Below are positions 24,657 through 34,906 of a DNA stretch of 64,000 nt, in pieces; the stretch's first letter is position 1, and each line of letters opens with the position of its first letter. The translations under genes and the position numbers were made by a program. Source of the DNA: CAZNYN01 sp964422205 (GTDB taxonomy: Bacteria > Synergistota > Synergistia > Synergistales > Synergistaceae); the NCBI GenBank assembly GCA_964422205.1, contig CAYRAI010000001.1, forward strand, positions 1 to 64,000. Direction: 5' to 3'. The notes beneath the pieces are model-generated. The model was not told where the DNA came from, did no database searches, and saw nothing but the letters and a program-made list of their open reading frames with translations.

Positions 24657-25973
24657 ATGTATGAACATAACTCGAATAAAAATGAAAGTAATTCGCGGCG
24701 TAAACCAAAGTGCTCTTTCTGCGGCAAATCACAGGATGAAGTATCAAAGCTTATAGCCGGACCTTCCGGTACATATATATGCTCTGACTGCGTACAGCTT
24801 TGTAATATTATTATTCGCGATGAAAATATAGACACTAACATTAAAAATAAATCCGACTCTCAGCCGGATTATGTATCTATGCCTTCCAGCGATGAGCTCC
24901 CGAAGCCTACCGATATAAAAAAGTTTTTAGATCAGTATGTTATAGGGCAGGACCATGCAAAGAAGGTGCTCTCTGTAGCTGTGTACAACCACTACCAGAG
25001 AATAACAAACCCTGCCTCGGAGTCTGACGACGTTGAGCTGCCGAAAAGCAACGTTCTGCTTATAGGCCCGACAGGCAGCGGCAAAACGCTGCTGGCTCAG
25101 ACTTTGGCTAAAATGCTCAATGTTCCTTTTGCCATGACAGATGCCACCACTTTGACGGAGGCCGGATATGTCGGTGAAGATGTAGAAAATATACTTCTCA
25201 GACTGCTTCAGGCTGCCGACTACAATATTAAAGCTGCGGAGCGCGGAATAATCTATATAGATGAAATTGACAAGATATCCCGCAAATCCGAGTCAGCTTC
25301 GATAACAAGGGATGTTTCCGGCGAAGGAGTCCAGCAGGCACTTCTTAAGATAATAGAGGGAACAGTAGCTAATATTCCTCCCAAGGGCGGGCGCAAGCAT
25401 CCAAGCCAAGAGATGATTCCGATAGACACAAGCAATATTCTCTTTATATGCGGAGGCGCGTTTGAGGGGATTGAAAAGATAATAGCCCAAAGAACAAATG
25501 AAAAATCCATGGGATTTGGCGGAGAAATAACCAACAGTCTGAACAAGCAGAATTCATATGACATGCTTAAACATGTAGAGCCTGATGATTTAAGAAGCTA
25601 TGGTTTTATACCTGAATTTATAGGCAGACTGCCGGTACTTGTCGCACTGGAAGCTCTTACGGAAGATGCGCTTGTCCGCATACTCAAGGAGCCTAAGAAT
25701 GCGCCTTTGAAACAGTACAAAAAGTTGTTCTCGCTTGACGGTATAGAGCTTGAATTTACCGATGAAGCTGTGAGAACTATTGCCGCAAAAGGAGCGAAAC
25801 TCCATTCCGGAGCAAGAGGACTTAGGACTATCCTTGAGTCTATGATGCTTGACATCCAATATGAGCTTCCGGAAAAATCGTCGCATGTTGCAAAATTCAC
25901 AATAACCAAGGATGTCGTTGACGGGTCTTCCAAACCGGAGGAAACACCGAAAGCAGAGAAAGAGACGATATAA
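24657..25973 (+). CDS. clpX: ATP-dependent protease ATPase subunit ClpX
   Basis: The 438-residue AAA+ unfoldase feeds substrates to ClpP. The N-terminal C4 zinc finger CSFCGKSQDEVSK...YICSDCVQLC (about residues 21-46) binds adaptors. Walker A is GPTGSGKTLLAQ, Walker B is IIYIDEIDKI, the ClpP-docking loop region has IGF-type sequence (KSMGFGGE), and RSYGFIPEFIGRLP is sensor 2/box VII. GAGGTG lies before ATG 24657. The stop overlaps the lon start by one base (TAATG). Confidence 0.98.
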   Translation: MYEHNSNKNESNSRRKPKCSFCGKSQDEVSKLIAGPSGTYICSDCVQLCNIIIRDENIDTNIKNKSDSQPDYVSMPSSDELPKPTDIKKFLDQYVIGQDHAKKVLSVAVYNHYQRITNPASESDDVELPKSNVLLIGPTGSGKTLLAQTLAKMLNVPFAMTDATTLTEAGYVGEDVENILLRLLQAADYNIKAAERGIIYIDEIDKISRKSESASITRDVSGEGVQQALLKIIEGTVANIPPKGGRKHPSQEMIPIDTSNILFICGGAFEGIEKIIAQRTNEKSMGFGGEITNSLNKQNSYDMLKHVEPDDLRSYGFIPEFIGRLPVLVALEALTEDALVRILKEPKNAPLKQYKKLFSLDGIELEFTDEAVRTIAAKGAKLHSGARGLRTILESMMLDIQYELPEKSSHVAKFTITKDVVDGSSKPEETPKAEKETI

Positions 25974-28303
25974 TGCTTCTTTATCCTGTTGTTCCGGTAA
26001 GAGATATGGTTATATATCCAGGTGTCGTCTCTCCAGTATTCGTCACCAGGCCTCAGTCTATGCGCGCGCTTGAGGAAGCCAACTCAAGAGGGCGTCTCGT
26101 TTTTGTTACAGCTCAGAAAAATAATTTTATAGACGGTGTTTCTCAGGAAGATTTGTTTAAAGTAGGCACTCTGTGCAAAATACTTCAAAATGTCAGGCTT
26201 CCGGACGGAACGGTAAAAGTGGTTTTGGAAGGAGGATGGAGATGCAAGGCTCTGCATTACATCTCCGGAGAAAATTTCCTCGAAGCCGAGCTTGAGAAGA
26301 TACGATCCATTACAAGCAGCAATGTAAACCACTCAGAAGCTCTCAGAAGAAGTGTGCTTACTGAATTTGAGCTCTATTCGAGGCTTAATCCAAGACTGCC
26401 TGACGATATATATAAATCTGTCGAAAATATCACAGATCCCGATATTTTTGCAGATGTGACTGCATCTCACAGCCAGATTAAAATATCGCTGAAGCAAAAA
26501 CTGCTTGAAGAGCCTGACGTGTTGGAACGTCTCAGGATGCTGCTCACTGTCCTTATGAATGAAAATCAGCTTCTTGAAACGGAACGCGACATTCATGAAA
26601 AAGTAAGAGAAGAGATGGATAAGGGCCAGAGGCAGTACTATCTGAGAGAGCAGCTGAAAGTAATACATAACGAACTCGGCGATGCAGGCGCGATGTCTGA
26701 GATAGACGAGCTCAGAGAAAAGGCTGAAAAAACGGATATACCTGAAAACGTCAGAGAAAAGCTTCTGCGTGAAATAGACAGGTATTCACGAATGGCACCG
26801 ATATCTCCCGAGGCGACTGTGGCACGCTCATACATAGAGTGGCTTTTGGATATGCCTTGGAATGTTTCATCCGAAGATCAGCTTGACATAAAAAATGCAA
26901 GAAAAGTACTAGAAGAAGAACATTACGGCCTTGAAGAAGTGAAGGAGCGCATTATAGAATTTCTCGCTGTAAGAAAACTGGCAGGAAAGAATATGAGAGC
27001 GCAGGTAATATGTCTTGTAGGCCCTCCCGGTGTAGGCAAAACTTCATTGGGAAAATCAATCGCAAAGACAATGGGACGCAAATTTGTCAATATGTCTCTC
27101 GGCGGACTTCGTGATGAGGCTGAAATAAGGGGACACAGACGCACATATGTCGGAGCTCTTCCCGGAAGAATAATACAGAAGATAAAGCAGGCTGGCACCA
27201 ACAATCCTGTTATGCTCATGGATGAGATAGATAAAATCGGAAGTGATTTCAGAGGAGACCCTTCTTCAGCCCTGCTTGAGGTTCTTGACCCCGAACAGAA
27301 CTTCGGATTTACAGATAATTTTCTGGAAGTTGCTTTCGATTTAAGCAAAGTTATGTTTATAACTACTGCGAATAATATATCGACAATTCCCAAGCCCCTG
27401 CTCGACAGAATGGAGCTCATATCCCTTCCCGGCTATGTCGCAGAGGAAAAATTTAAAATTGCAAAGAGACACCTGCTTCCCAGAATATTAAAGGAGCATG
27501 GGCTTACATCTCGTGACATCAATATTACAGACGGAGCAATTAGAAGTATAGTCTCTGTATATACAATGGAAGCAGGTGTTAGAAATCTGGACAGACAGAT
27601 TTCTAAAGTTACAAGAAAGATAGCCTCGAAAATCGCTTCCAGACAAATGGAAAGAGTCACAGAAAAACCTTTTACAGTAAGCAAGGAAGAGATAAAAAAC
27701 CTTCTTGGCGCACCTAAGCTGCACAACACAAGGATACCGAAGTGCAGCTCAGTAGGGACAGCAATAGGACTTGCTTGGACAGAAGCAGGGGGAGCTGTGC
27801 TGCTCATAGAATCCGCAAAAATGGACGGCACGGGGCGTTTGTCATACACAGGCAACTTAGGCGATATTATGCAGGAGTCTGCGCAGATATCTATGGCATA
27901 TCTGCGATCAAATGCCAATAAGTATGCTCTGAATGATTTTGACTGGCAAAAAACCGATATTCACATACATGTGCCGGAAGGAGCTGTGCCAAAAGACGGA
28001 CCGTCAGCAGGCATCACATTGGCTCTGTCGCTCTGCTCGGCTCTTACGGGACGCCCTATTGACACTTCATATGCTATGACTGGAGAGATGACCCTACACG
28101 GAGACGTTCTTCCTATAGGGGGAGTCAGAGAAAAGCTCCTCGCAGCAAAAAGGATGGGAATAACAAAAATAATTTTCCCCGAAGACAACAAACCTGACGT
28201 TCAGGAGCTCAGCAGCTGGATAGTCAAAGATGTGACCATACACTATGTTTCAAATGTGGATGAGGTTTTAAACATGCTGCTTGAAAAAGGGGATACAAAA
28301 TGA
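25973..28303 (+). CDS. lon: ATP-dependent Lon protease
   Basis: The 776-residue LonA has an N-terminal substrate domain (LYPVVPVRDMVIYPGVVSPV) and a coiled coil (EKVREEMDKGQRQYYLREQL). The AAA+ module has Walker A GPPGVGKTSLGK and Walker B VMLMDEIDKIG. The C-terminal peptidase has the catalytic dyad Ser678 (PKDGPSAGITLAL) and Lys721 (GGVREKLLAA), spaced 43 as in E. coli Lon. It degrades misfolded and regulatory proteins in the cytosol. It is translationally coupled to clpX (TAATG) and to engB (ATGA overlap). Confidence 0.98.
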   Translation: MLLYPVVPVRDMVIYPGVVSPVFVTRPQSMRALEEANSRGRLVFVTAQKNNFIDGVSQEDLFKVGTLCKILQNVRLPDGTVKVVLEGGWRCKALHYISGENFLEAELEKIRSITSSNVNHSEALRRSVLTEFELYSRLNPRLPDDIYKSVENITDPDIFADVTASHSQIKISLKQKLLEEPDVLERLRMLLTVLMNENQLLETERDIHEKVREEMDKGQRQYYLREQLKVIHNELGDAGAMSEIDELREKAEKTDIPENVREKLLREIDRYSRMAPISPEATVARSYIEWLLDMPWNVSSEDQLDIKNARKVLEEEHYGLEEVKERIIEFLAVRKLAGKNMRAQVICLVGPPGVGKTSLGKSIAKTMGRKFVNMSLGGLRDEAEIRGHRRTYVGALPGRIIQKIKQAGTNNPVMLMDEIDKIGSDFRGDPSSALLEVLDPEQNFGFTDNFLEVAFDLSKVMFITTANNISTIPKPLLDRMELISLPGYVAEEKFKIAKRHLLPRILKEHGLTSRDINITDGAIRSIVSVYTMEAGVRNLDRQISKVTRKIASKIASRQMERVTEKPFTVSKEEIKNLLGAPKLHNTRIPKCSSVGTAIGLAWTEAGGAVLLIESAKMDGTGRLSYTGNLGDIMQESAQISMAYLRSNANKYALNDFDWQKTDIHIHVPEGAVPKDGPSAGITLALSLCSALTGRPIDTSYAMTGEMTLHGDVLPIGGVREKLLAAKRMGITKIIFPEDNKPDVQELSSWIVKDVTIHYVSNVDEVLNMLLEKGDTK

Positions 28304-28929
28304 GTACGTGGAGATCAGATCTGTTTTGTACCGCTTTTAACAAATTACAGCTTCCTCCTGCCATCGGAGAGGAAATAGTTTTTCTCGGCCGTTCAAATGT
28401 GGGAAAATCGACATTGATAAATTCGCTGCTCGAACGTAAAATTGCAAAAGTCAGCGCAAAACCGGGGAAGACAAGAAGCATAAACTTCTATAATGTTGAT
28501 ACCGGCGGCAGAGCATTTCGCCTTGTGGACATACCGGGCTACGGATATGCGGCAAGAGGATTTGACGAAAGAAATTCGTGGTGGAAACTTATCGATGATT
28601 ATTTTGCTCAGGAGAGAAATATTTCCTTTGTAATTCATCTTATGGATTTTAGGCACGGACCTTTGGCAAACGATGACGAACTTACAAACTGGCTCGACCA
28701 AATGGATATGCCTAGGTTGGTTGTATTTACAAAAGGCGATAAAATCTCTGCAGGAAAACGCAAGGGGCTCTACCAGCAGCATATGAAGCTCGGCATAGAT
28801 TCCCTGCTTCCGCCTTTTATCACATCAGGCGTAAACGACAAAGAGATGGATGCGCTTAGGGAAGGTATAATAGATATACTATCAGAAATGGCTAAACTGG
28901 ATGCCAAAGAGGCAAAAAGTTTAAGGTAA
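28300..28929 (+). CDS. engB: Ribosome-biogenesis GTPase EngB/YsxC
   Basis: This 209-residue TrmE-Era-like GTPase is needed for 50S subunit assembly. G1 is GRSNVGKSTLIN (about residues 29-40), the G2 region KPGKTRSINFYN, G3 DIPGYGYA, and G4 FTKGDKI (TKxD). The start overlaps the lon stop by 4 nt. The placement after lon is common in bacteria. Confidence 0.96.
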   Translation: MSTWRSDLFCTAFNKLQLPPAIGEEIVFLGRSNVGKSTLINSLLERKIAKVSAKPGKTRSINFYNVDTGGRAFRLVDIPGYGYAARGFDERNSWWKLIDDYFAQERNISFVIHLMDFRHGPLANDDELTNWLDQMDMPRLVVFTKGDKISAGKRKGLYQQHMKLGIDSLLPPFITSGVNDKEMDALREGIIDILSEMAKLDAKEAKSLR

Positions 28930-29025
28930 CCTGTATACCCGAGGAGCCGGAACGGCCGGCCCGTCGGGATGGGGGTATAGATTCGGACAGAGCCACCAGG
29001 CCTGCCCAACGAGGAGGAACACCAT
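28930..29025 (+). promoter_or_regulatory. GC-rich structured leader upstream of valS
   Basis: The 96 nt between engB and valS are much richer in GC than the neighbours and can fold. TATACCC (28934-28940) pairs exactly with GGGTATA (28973-28979). CCCGA (28938-28942) pairs with TCGGG (28964-28968), which shares CCC with the first stem and so offers alternative folds. GCCGG/CCGGC form an inner hairpin. No T-box AGGGTGG or TGGNACCGCG element is seen. A GAGGAGG ribosome site ends it. It may be a small regulatory RNA element or simply a stable linker. Confidence 0.4.
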
Positions 29026-31689
29026 ATGAATTCCGAGAAAGTTCAGCTAGGCAAAAGTTATGACCCGATACCTATCGAAGACAAGTGGTACGGCAAATGG
29101 ATTGAGGAAGGACTTTTTAAAGCAGATCCAGAGTCCCCAAAACCAGCCTTTTCAATAGTAATTCCGCCGCCCAATGTCACGGGATCGCTCCATGTCGGAC
29201 ACGCTCTTGACAACACACTGCAGGATATTCTCTGCAGGACAAAGCGTATGCAGGGTTATGAGGTGCTATGGCTTCCCGGTACCGACCATGCCGGCATAGC
29301 CACTCAGAATGTCGTGGAACGCTCTCTTGCCGCAAAAGGCATAACACGCCATGACCTCGGACGCGAAGAATTTGTTAAAAAGGTTTGGGAGTGGAAAGAG
29401 CAGTACGGCAGCACCATTATCAACCAGCTTAAAAAACTGGGCGCATCATGTGACTGGGACAAGGAACGCTTTACAATGGACGAAGGTCTCTCAAGAGCGG
29501 TCCGCAAAATATTTGTCGATCTCTATAAAAAAGACCTTATCTACCGCGGCAAATACCTTATCAACTGGTGCCCAAGATGCCAGACGGCACTATCCGACCT
29601 TGAAGTGGAGCACCAGGAAAGGGACGGCAAATTCTACGAAGTGGCATATAAAATCGTCGGAGAAGAGGGACATCTCGTCGTCATGACAACACGTCCCGAG
29701 ACAATTCTCGGCGACACTGCCATAGCTATTCATCCGCGCGATGAGAAAAATCGCCATCTTGTAGGAAAACAGGTAATAGTGCCTATCGTAAACAGAGTGA
29801 TACCGGTCATAGAAGACAACATGGTTGACCCCGAATTTGGCTCAGGCTGTGTCAAAATTACACCTGCTCACGACCCTAACGACTTCCTCGTGGGACAGAG
29901 GCACAACCTTGAACAGATTCAGGTTATAGACGGAGAAGGCATTATGACGCCTGAAACAGGCAAATATGCTGGCCTGGACCGATTCAAGGCACGCGACGTG
30001 ATAGTTGAAGACCTTGAAAAAGAAGGCGTACTTCTCGGAGTTCAGGATATAAAACATTCCGTAGGCGAATGCTATCGCTGCCACACAGTAATAGAACCAT
30101 ACCTTTCGGAGCAGTGGTTTGTCCGTACAAGACCTTTGGCGGACGCAGGAGTCGCCGCAGTTCAGTCTGGAAAGATTAATTTTGTCCCAGACCAGTGGAC
30201 AAATGTCTACTATCAGTGGATGGAAAATATTAGAGACTGGTGCATTTCACGCCAGCTTTGGTGGGGACACCGCATTCCCGCATGGTACTGCGATAAGTGC
30301 GGAGAAATAATAGTTGATACGGAAGCCCCGCATAAGTGCCCGAAGTGCGGAAATACGGAACTCAGGCAGGATGAAGATGTGCTAGACACATGGTTCTCGA
30401 GCGGACTTTGGCCCTTCTCGACAATGGGCTGGCCCGACAACACAAAGCAGCTTGAAAAGTTCTACCCGACATCAGTCCTCGTCACAGGTTTTGACATAAT
30501 ATTCTTCTGGGTAGCCAGAATGATTATGTTCGGTCTGCATGGAATGAACGGAGAAGTTCCGTTCCGCGATGTTTACATACATGCTCTTGTCAGAGATGAA
30601 AAAGGGCAGAAGATGAGCAAATCGCGCGGCAATGTCATTGACCCGCTTGTTATAGTCAATGAATACGGCGCAGACGCGCTTCGTCTCACAATGGCGGCGC
30701 TCACGGTTCAGGGCAGAGATATATACCTCTCGACCGAGAGAATTTCAACCTACAGACTCTTTATGAACAAGCTTTGGAATGCCAGCAGATTCGCACTTAT
30801 GAACCTCGAAGATGCGGAGAACGGAATGAAGTGGGATGAAAAAGAGCTTCACATTCAGGACAAGTGGATTCTTAACAGAATTTCACAGGTCGCCTCTGAG
30901 ATGACACGCTTGCTGGACGGCTACTATTTCGGAGAATCGGCAAGACTAATGTATGACTTTACATGGGGAGAACTTTGCGACTGGTATCTCGAACTGTCTA
31001 AGCCAGCTCTGCGAGGAGACGAGGGAGAGGCAAGGCGCAAGACTGCCCAGGCCGTCCTTCTTGCAGTATTTGAAGATGTACTCAAGCTGCTGCACCCGAT
31101 AATTCCTTTTGTCACGGACGAACTTTGGCAGGCATTCCCATTCGGCAATGACATAATAGAGCACACATCATGGCCCAAACCTAGACTTGACTCAATTGAC
31201 GATAAAATTATTTCAGACATGAATTTTGTGCAGGATATTGTGAGAACAGTACGTAATCTCCGTGCGGAAGCCAGAATATCACCACAGCAGGCAATACCGC
31301 GTGTGGTATTTGCAGTGCATAACTCAGATAAGCTCTCTCTTCTGAAAGAAACAGAGACACAGATAAAACTTCTTACAAAAGTTGAAAATATCGAGCTGTC
31401 ATCCGAATCGGCCTGCAAACCAGAACGCAGCCTTGCCACAGTACTTGATGACATACAGGTCTATCTGCCGGTAGGTGATTTGCTTGATGTAGACAAAGAG
31501 GTTTTAAGACTAAAAAACGACCTCTGCAAATTGGAAAAAGATATCGAAAAAAGCCGTACCAAACTTTCAAACGCTAATTTTGTAGAAAGAGCGCCTGAAG
31601 AAGTAATCGAAAAAGAGAAAGCAACCCTTTCTGACAATGAGGCTAAAAAGGAAAGAATCACAGAAAACCTCAGGAGTCTTATGGCATAA
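29026..31689 (+). CDS. valS: Valyl-tRNA synthetase
   Basis: This 887-residue class Ia synthetase attaches Val to tRNA-Val and edits Thr. The HIGH equivalent is PPNVTGSLHVGHALDNTL (about residues 45-62). The editing domain has MTTRPETILGDTAIAIHPRD, zinc-knuckle cysteines occur (WCPRCQTAL; CDKCGE...CPKCGN), the KMSKS loop is GQKMSKSRGNVIDP, and there is a C-terminal coiled coil. GGAGGA precedes ATG 29026. It is followed immediately by folC. Confidence 0.98.
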   Translation: MNSEKVQLGKSYDPIPIEDKWYGKWIEEGLFKADPESPKPAFSIVIPPPNVTGSLHVGHALDNTLQDILCRTKRMQGYEVLWLPGTDHAGIATQNVVERSLAAKGITRHDLGREEFVKKVWEWKEQYGSTIINQLKKLGASCDWDKERFTMDEGLSRAVRKIFVDLYKKDLIYRGKYLINWCPRCQTALSDLEVEHQERDGKFYEVAYKIVGEEGHLVVMTTRPETILGDTAIAIHPRDEKNRHLVGKQVIVPIVNRVIPVIEDNMVDPEFGSGCVKITPAHDPNDFLVGQRHNLEQIQVIDGEGIMTPETGKYAGLDRFKARDVIVEDLEKEGVLLGVQDIKHSVGECYRCHTVIEPYLSEQWFVRTRPLADAGVAAVQSGKINFVPDQWTNVYYQWMENIRDWCISRQLWWGHRIPAWYCDKCGEIIVDTEAPHKCPKCGNTELRQDEDVLDTWFSSGLWPFSTMGWPDNTKQLEKFYPTSVLVTGFDIIFFWVARMIMFGLHGMNGEVPFRDVYIHALVRDEKGQKMSKSRGNVIDPLVIVNEYGADALRLTMAALTVQGRDIYLSTERISTYRLFMNKLWNASRFALMNLEDAENGMKWDEKELHIQDKWILNRISQVASEMTRLLDGYYFGESARLMYDFTWGELCDWYLELSKPALRGDEGEARRKTAQAVLLAVFEDVLKLLHPIIPFVTDELWQAFPFGNDIIEHTSWPKPRLDSIDDKIISDMNFVQDIVRTVRNLRAEARISPQQAIPRVVFAVHNSDKLSLLKETETQIKLLTKVENIELSSESACKPERSLATVLDDIQVYLPVGDLLDVDKEVLRLKNDLCKLEKDIEKSRTKLSNANFVERAPEEVIEKEKATLSDNEAKKERITENLRSLMA

Positions 31690-31690
31690 T

Positions 31691-32998
31691 ATGACACAAG
31701 AAGTAAAATTTCTTGATATAGAAGAGAAATTTAACTGTCTGGCAAGTCCCGGGATTCGTCCCGGACTTGCCAGATTGGCTAAATTGCTCTCTCTGCTGGG
31801 CAATCCCGAGAGAAAATTCCCTGCTGTCCACATTGTCGGTACAAACGGCAAGGGATCTACTGCAGCCGCAATCACATCAATTTTTAGGGAGTCCGGATAC
31901 AGAACCTCACTTTACACAAGCCCGCACCTCGTCTCCTTTGGAGAGAGACTGCGCATAAATAATACTGAAGCACCTGTACAAGATTGGTATAATGCACTGA
32001 ATGCCATAGAATCAGCTATCAAAAACTGCCCTTATCTTTTAAATAACGTGCCGACATACTTTGAACTTGTAACGGCGGCGGCCTTTAAAATAATATCGGA
32101 TGGCAATGTTGATATCGCGGTAATAGAAGCCGGACTCGGAGGAAGGCTTGACGCGACAAACATTCTAAAAAATGTTGTGCTCACTCTGATAACTCCCATA
32201 GGCATAGACCATTCGGAATATCTCGGAGACAGTGTGGAATCTGTGGCGGCAGAAAAGTTTGCCGTCATGAGGAAAGACACTCCCGCAATATTTGCCGGCG
32301 GCGAGGAGAACGTCGAAGCTCTGTTTTTTGAGATGGCTTTTAAAAAATCCGCAAAAGCTCAAATTCTTCGCAGACTTTGCAGCCATGAGACAACAAATGT
32401 TACGCCAAAGGGCACCGATTTCTACTTAGAATATGAATGCAGACATACGGACTATCACACCCCTCTGATAGGCAGACATCAGGCAGATAATGCCGCTCTT
32501 GCCATTGCGGGTGCATGTGCACTGCGAAGCCTTTTCCCAAATATAGATTCATCCTCTCTGTATTCAGGAATTATAAAAACTGAATGGGCAGGCAGACTGG
32601 AGCTGGTTTCAGAAACCCCCATGATATTTTTTGACGGAGCCCATAATCCACATGCAATGAAAAGGCTTACTGAGACACTTTCTCTGATATCAAAAAATGG
32701 AACGGTCTCGGTTGTTCTGGCTATGATGAAGGATAAGGATATTGCAAACACACTTCTGCTGCTGAAACAAATAGACCCTATCATATACTGCACAGAGATA
32801 CCGGGAATGGATCGCTGTATGAAGGCGGATGAGCTTTATAGTTTGGCAAAGGCGGCAGAACTCAGAGTCAGAGAGCGGCAGAGCGACCCTATACAGGCAT
32901 TGCAGAGTGCGGCATCACATGGCGAAATAGTTGTGTGCTGCGGCAGTTTGTTTTTAGTTGGCTATATGAAAAGCAAACAATGGGGGAGAGTAAAATAA
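31691..32998 (+). CDS. folC: Folylpolyglutamate/dihydrofolate synthase
   Basis: This 435-residue Mur-ligase-type enzyme adds glutamate to (dihydro)folates. Its ATP loop is HIVGTNGKGSTAAAITSIFR (about residues 48-67), then TSPHLVSFGERLRINN (Mg/folate loop), EAGLGGRLDATNIL, and DGAHNPHAMKRL in the C-terminal domain. The start at 31691 lies one base after the valS stop; a longer frame from 31637 would run deep into valS. The ribosome site is AGGAG at 31672-31676, somewhat distant (14 nt). Confidence 0.95.
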   Translation: MTQEVKFLDIEEKFNCLASPGIRPGLARLAKLLSLLGNPERKFPAVHIVGTNGKGSTAAAITSIFRESGYRTSLYTSPHLVSFGERLRINNTEAPVQDWYNALNAIESAIKNCPYLLNNVPTYFELVTAAAFKIISDGNVDIAVIEAGLGGRLDATNILKNVVLTLITPIGIDHSEYLGDSVESVAAEKFAVMRKDTPAIFAGGEENVEALFFEMAFKKSAKAQILRRLCSHETTNVTPKGTDFYLEYECRHTDYHTPLIGRHQADNAALAIAGACALRSLFPNIDSSSLYSGIIKTEWAGRLELVSETPMIFFDGAHNPHAMKRLTETLSLISKNGTVSVVLAMMKDKDIANTLLLLKQIDPIIYCTEIPGMDRCMKADELYSLAKAAELRVRERQSDPIQALQSAASHGEIVVCCGSLFLVGYMKSKQWGRVK

Positions 32999-33771
32999 AC
33001 TTTAAGGGTTTCCAAAATATTTACGACAAAGACGGATCTTTGCTTATCAAATTAGTTATGCCTGATGCACTCAAAGATGTTTTTTTTGCCGAACTTTATA
33101 CGAGAAATAAGATAAATGACAGAGCAGATGGGGACCCGCAAAAGGTGTGGTCTGAAATATCCCATAAGTTTGGCAATGCAAAATTGACAGCGCCTCATCA
33201 GGTTCACGGGACAGAAGTCATAACAGCCTGCGGCGATAATGCACTGCCGGCGAGATTTGATGCGGACGGAGTCCTCATAGAGTCAAGGAATTCATGCTGC
33301 GGAAGTCTCAGATTTGCCGACTGCACCCCTGTTGTAATAGCTGGACTTTCACCTTTGCCTTGGATGATGCTGCTTCATTCAGGTTTTGCTGGAACGATGA
33401 AAAATATATCAGCTTCGGCTCTGAGCAGATATTCGCACAGATGCTCAAATGATGATAAGGATAATATATGGGCGTGGATTGGGCCAGGTATGTCTTTTGC
33501 AAACTATTCCAGAAATAAAGATGACGAAAAGACAAAAGAGGCACTTTCCATTTTCAGCAGGTATAATTGTTTGGAGAAGAACGGACATGTGTATTTCGAT
33601 GTTCAGGGTCAGATATTCTGCCAGCTTAAAGAGGCAGGACTAAAATGTGATAATATTTTCAGGTATGACGCATGCACATTTGAAAACAATGATAAATTTT
33701 ATTCCTACAGAGGCGGAGACAGCCTCTGCCGCATGTTTTTAGTCGGGGGATATACCACAATTCTCAATTAA
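32980..33771 (+). CDS. pgeF: YfiH/PgeF-family protein (DUF152 laccase-domain)
   Basis: This 263-residue protein has the DUF152 signature. HQVHGTEV and LRFADCTPVVIAG give the zinc-ligand His and Cys, and MLLHSGFAGTMKN gives the second His. Members were first called polyphenol oxidases and later shown to act on purine nucleosides or to edit peptidoglycan precursors; the exact role here is open. ATG 32980 overlaps the folC end by 19 nt; no good ribosome site precedes it, so translational coupling is likely. Confidence 0.85.
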   Translation: MGESKINFKGFQNIYDKDGSLLIKLVMPDALKDVFFAELYTRNKINDRADGDPQKVWSEISHKFGNAKLTAPHQVHGTEVITACGDNALPARFDADGVLIESRNSCCGSLRFADCTPVVIAGLSPLPWMMLLHSGFAGTMKNISASALSRYSHRCSNDDKDNIWAWIGPGMSFANYSRNKDDEKTKEALSIFSRYNCLEKNGHVYFDVQGQIFCQLKEAGLKCDNIFRYDACTFENNDKFYSYRGGDSLCRMFLVGGYTTILN

Positions 33772-33828
33772 GTGTGAGAATGTTATAAAGAAATTAAGAA
33801 GTAAATCCTGCTTTATGAGGTGAGCCAT

Positions 33829-34800
33829 ATGGATAATGTAAAAGTCGGCGTTATCGGTGTTGGACATTTAGGAATGCATCACGCGCGAGTTTACACCGAA
33901 ATTCTCGGTGCTCAGCTTGTAGGCGTTGTCGACGTTAACGAGGACAGAGTTCATGCTATAGCGGAACCTCTAGGTGTTCCTGCCTATACTGATTTAGAAT
34001 ATTTTCTTGAACAGGCAAGACCTGATGCCCTAAGCATAGTTGTTCCTACAGTACAGCATTTTGATGTTGCTAAAACGGCAATGACGCGCGGCATCAATGT
34101 TTTGATTGAAAAGCCGGTAACAACAAGCGTGGATGAAGCAGAAAGGCTGCTGAAGCTTGCTGTTAAAAAGAATTTAATACTCCAAGTTGGACATATCGAG
34201 AGATTCAACAGTGCAGTGCAGCATGTCAGAGAATTTATAAAGGAGCCTTATTTTATACAGACTCACAGAATGGGGCCTTTTTCGCCGCGTATCAGTGATG
34301 TCGGAGTTGTCCTTGATCTCATGATACACGATGTCGATATTATTCTTTCAATGATTAATTCTGAGCTCGTATCAATATCGGCAATGGGTCGCTGTATTAG
34401 GACAAATCACGAGGATATAGCATCGGCTCAGCTTATGTTTGCAAATGGAGCAATGGCGCAGATAGTAGTAAGCCGTGTCTCGGAGAAAAGGGCACGCCAG
34501 ATGGAGATAACAGAAGCTGAACGCTATATAACAGTAAATTACGAAACTCAGGATATCTCTGTGCAAAGATGCGTCAGGCAGAGCGGAGGAAATCTGGTCG
34601 AAGTTATGGAGCACCCTGTGTTCCCTAAAGCCGAGCCGCTAAAACTCGAACTGCAGCATTTCGTATCATGTGTACGCGACGGACGTCAGCCTATGGTTGG
34701 AATAAAGGATGGAAAACGAGCACTTGAAGTATGTGTCGCAGCATTGAGACAAATACATGAAGAAAAAACAAATTCTGCGTCATTACTTTCGGCTATTTAG
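33829..34800 (+). CDS. Gfo/Idh/MocA oxidoreductase, UDP-GlcNAc 3-dehydrogenase (GnnA)-like
   Basis: This 323-residue NAD(P)-dependent dehydrogenase has a Rossmann loop GVIGVGHLGMHHARVY (residues 7-22), the family EKPVT motif (about residue 97), and VGHIERFNSAV then GVVLDLMIHDVDII. The last two are characteristic of GnnA-type enzymes that oxidise the 3-OH of UDP-GlcNAc for amide-linked lipid A. No GnnB aminotransferase is adjacent, so this specificity is inference. GAGGTGAG (33817-33824) precedes ATG 33829. A terminator follows. Confidence 0.8.
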   Translation: MDNVKVGVIGVGHLGMHHARVYTEILGAQLVGVVDVNEDRVHAIAEPLGVPAYTDLEYFLEQARPDALSIVVPTVQHFDVAKTAMTRGINVLIEKPVTTSVDEAERLLKLAVKKNLILQVGHIERFNSAVQHVREFIKEPYFIQTHRMGPFSPRISDVGVVLDLMIHDVDIILSMINSELVSISAMGRCIRTNHEDIASAQLMFANGAMAQIVVSRVSEKRARQMEITEAERYITVNYETQDISVQRCVRQSGGNLVEVMEHPVFPKAEPLKLELQHFVSCVRDGRQPMVGIKDGKRALEVCVAALRQIHEEKTNSASLLSAI

Positions 34801-34842
34801 GTAAATAATAAATGACATTCGGGGCAACAAGAGTTATTATCT

Positions 34843-34871
34843 AGAGAGGAGATTTCTCCTCTCTTTTTTAT
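34843..34871 (+). terminator. Terminator after the GnnA-like gene
   Basis: AGAGAGGAGA (34843-34852), TT, TCTCCTCTCT (34855-34864) then TTTTTATTGTT: a perfect 10-bp stem and T-run. Confidence 0.88.
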
Positions 34872-34906
34872 TGTTGATCTCCAATCAACGAAAGGGTGTA
34901 TGTTAA

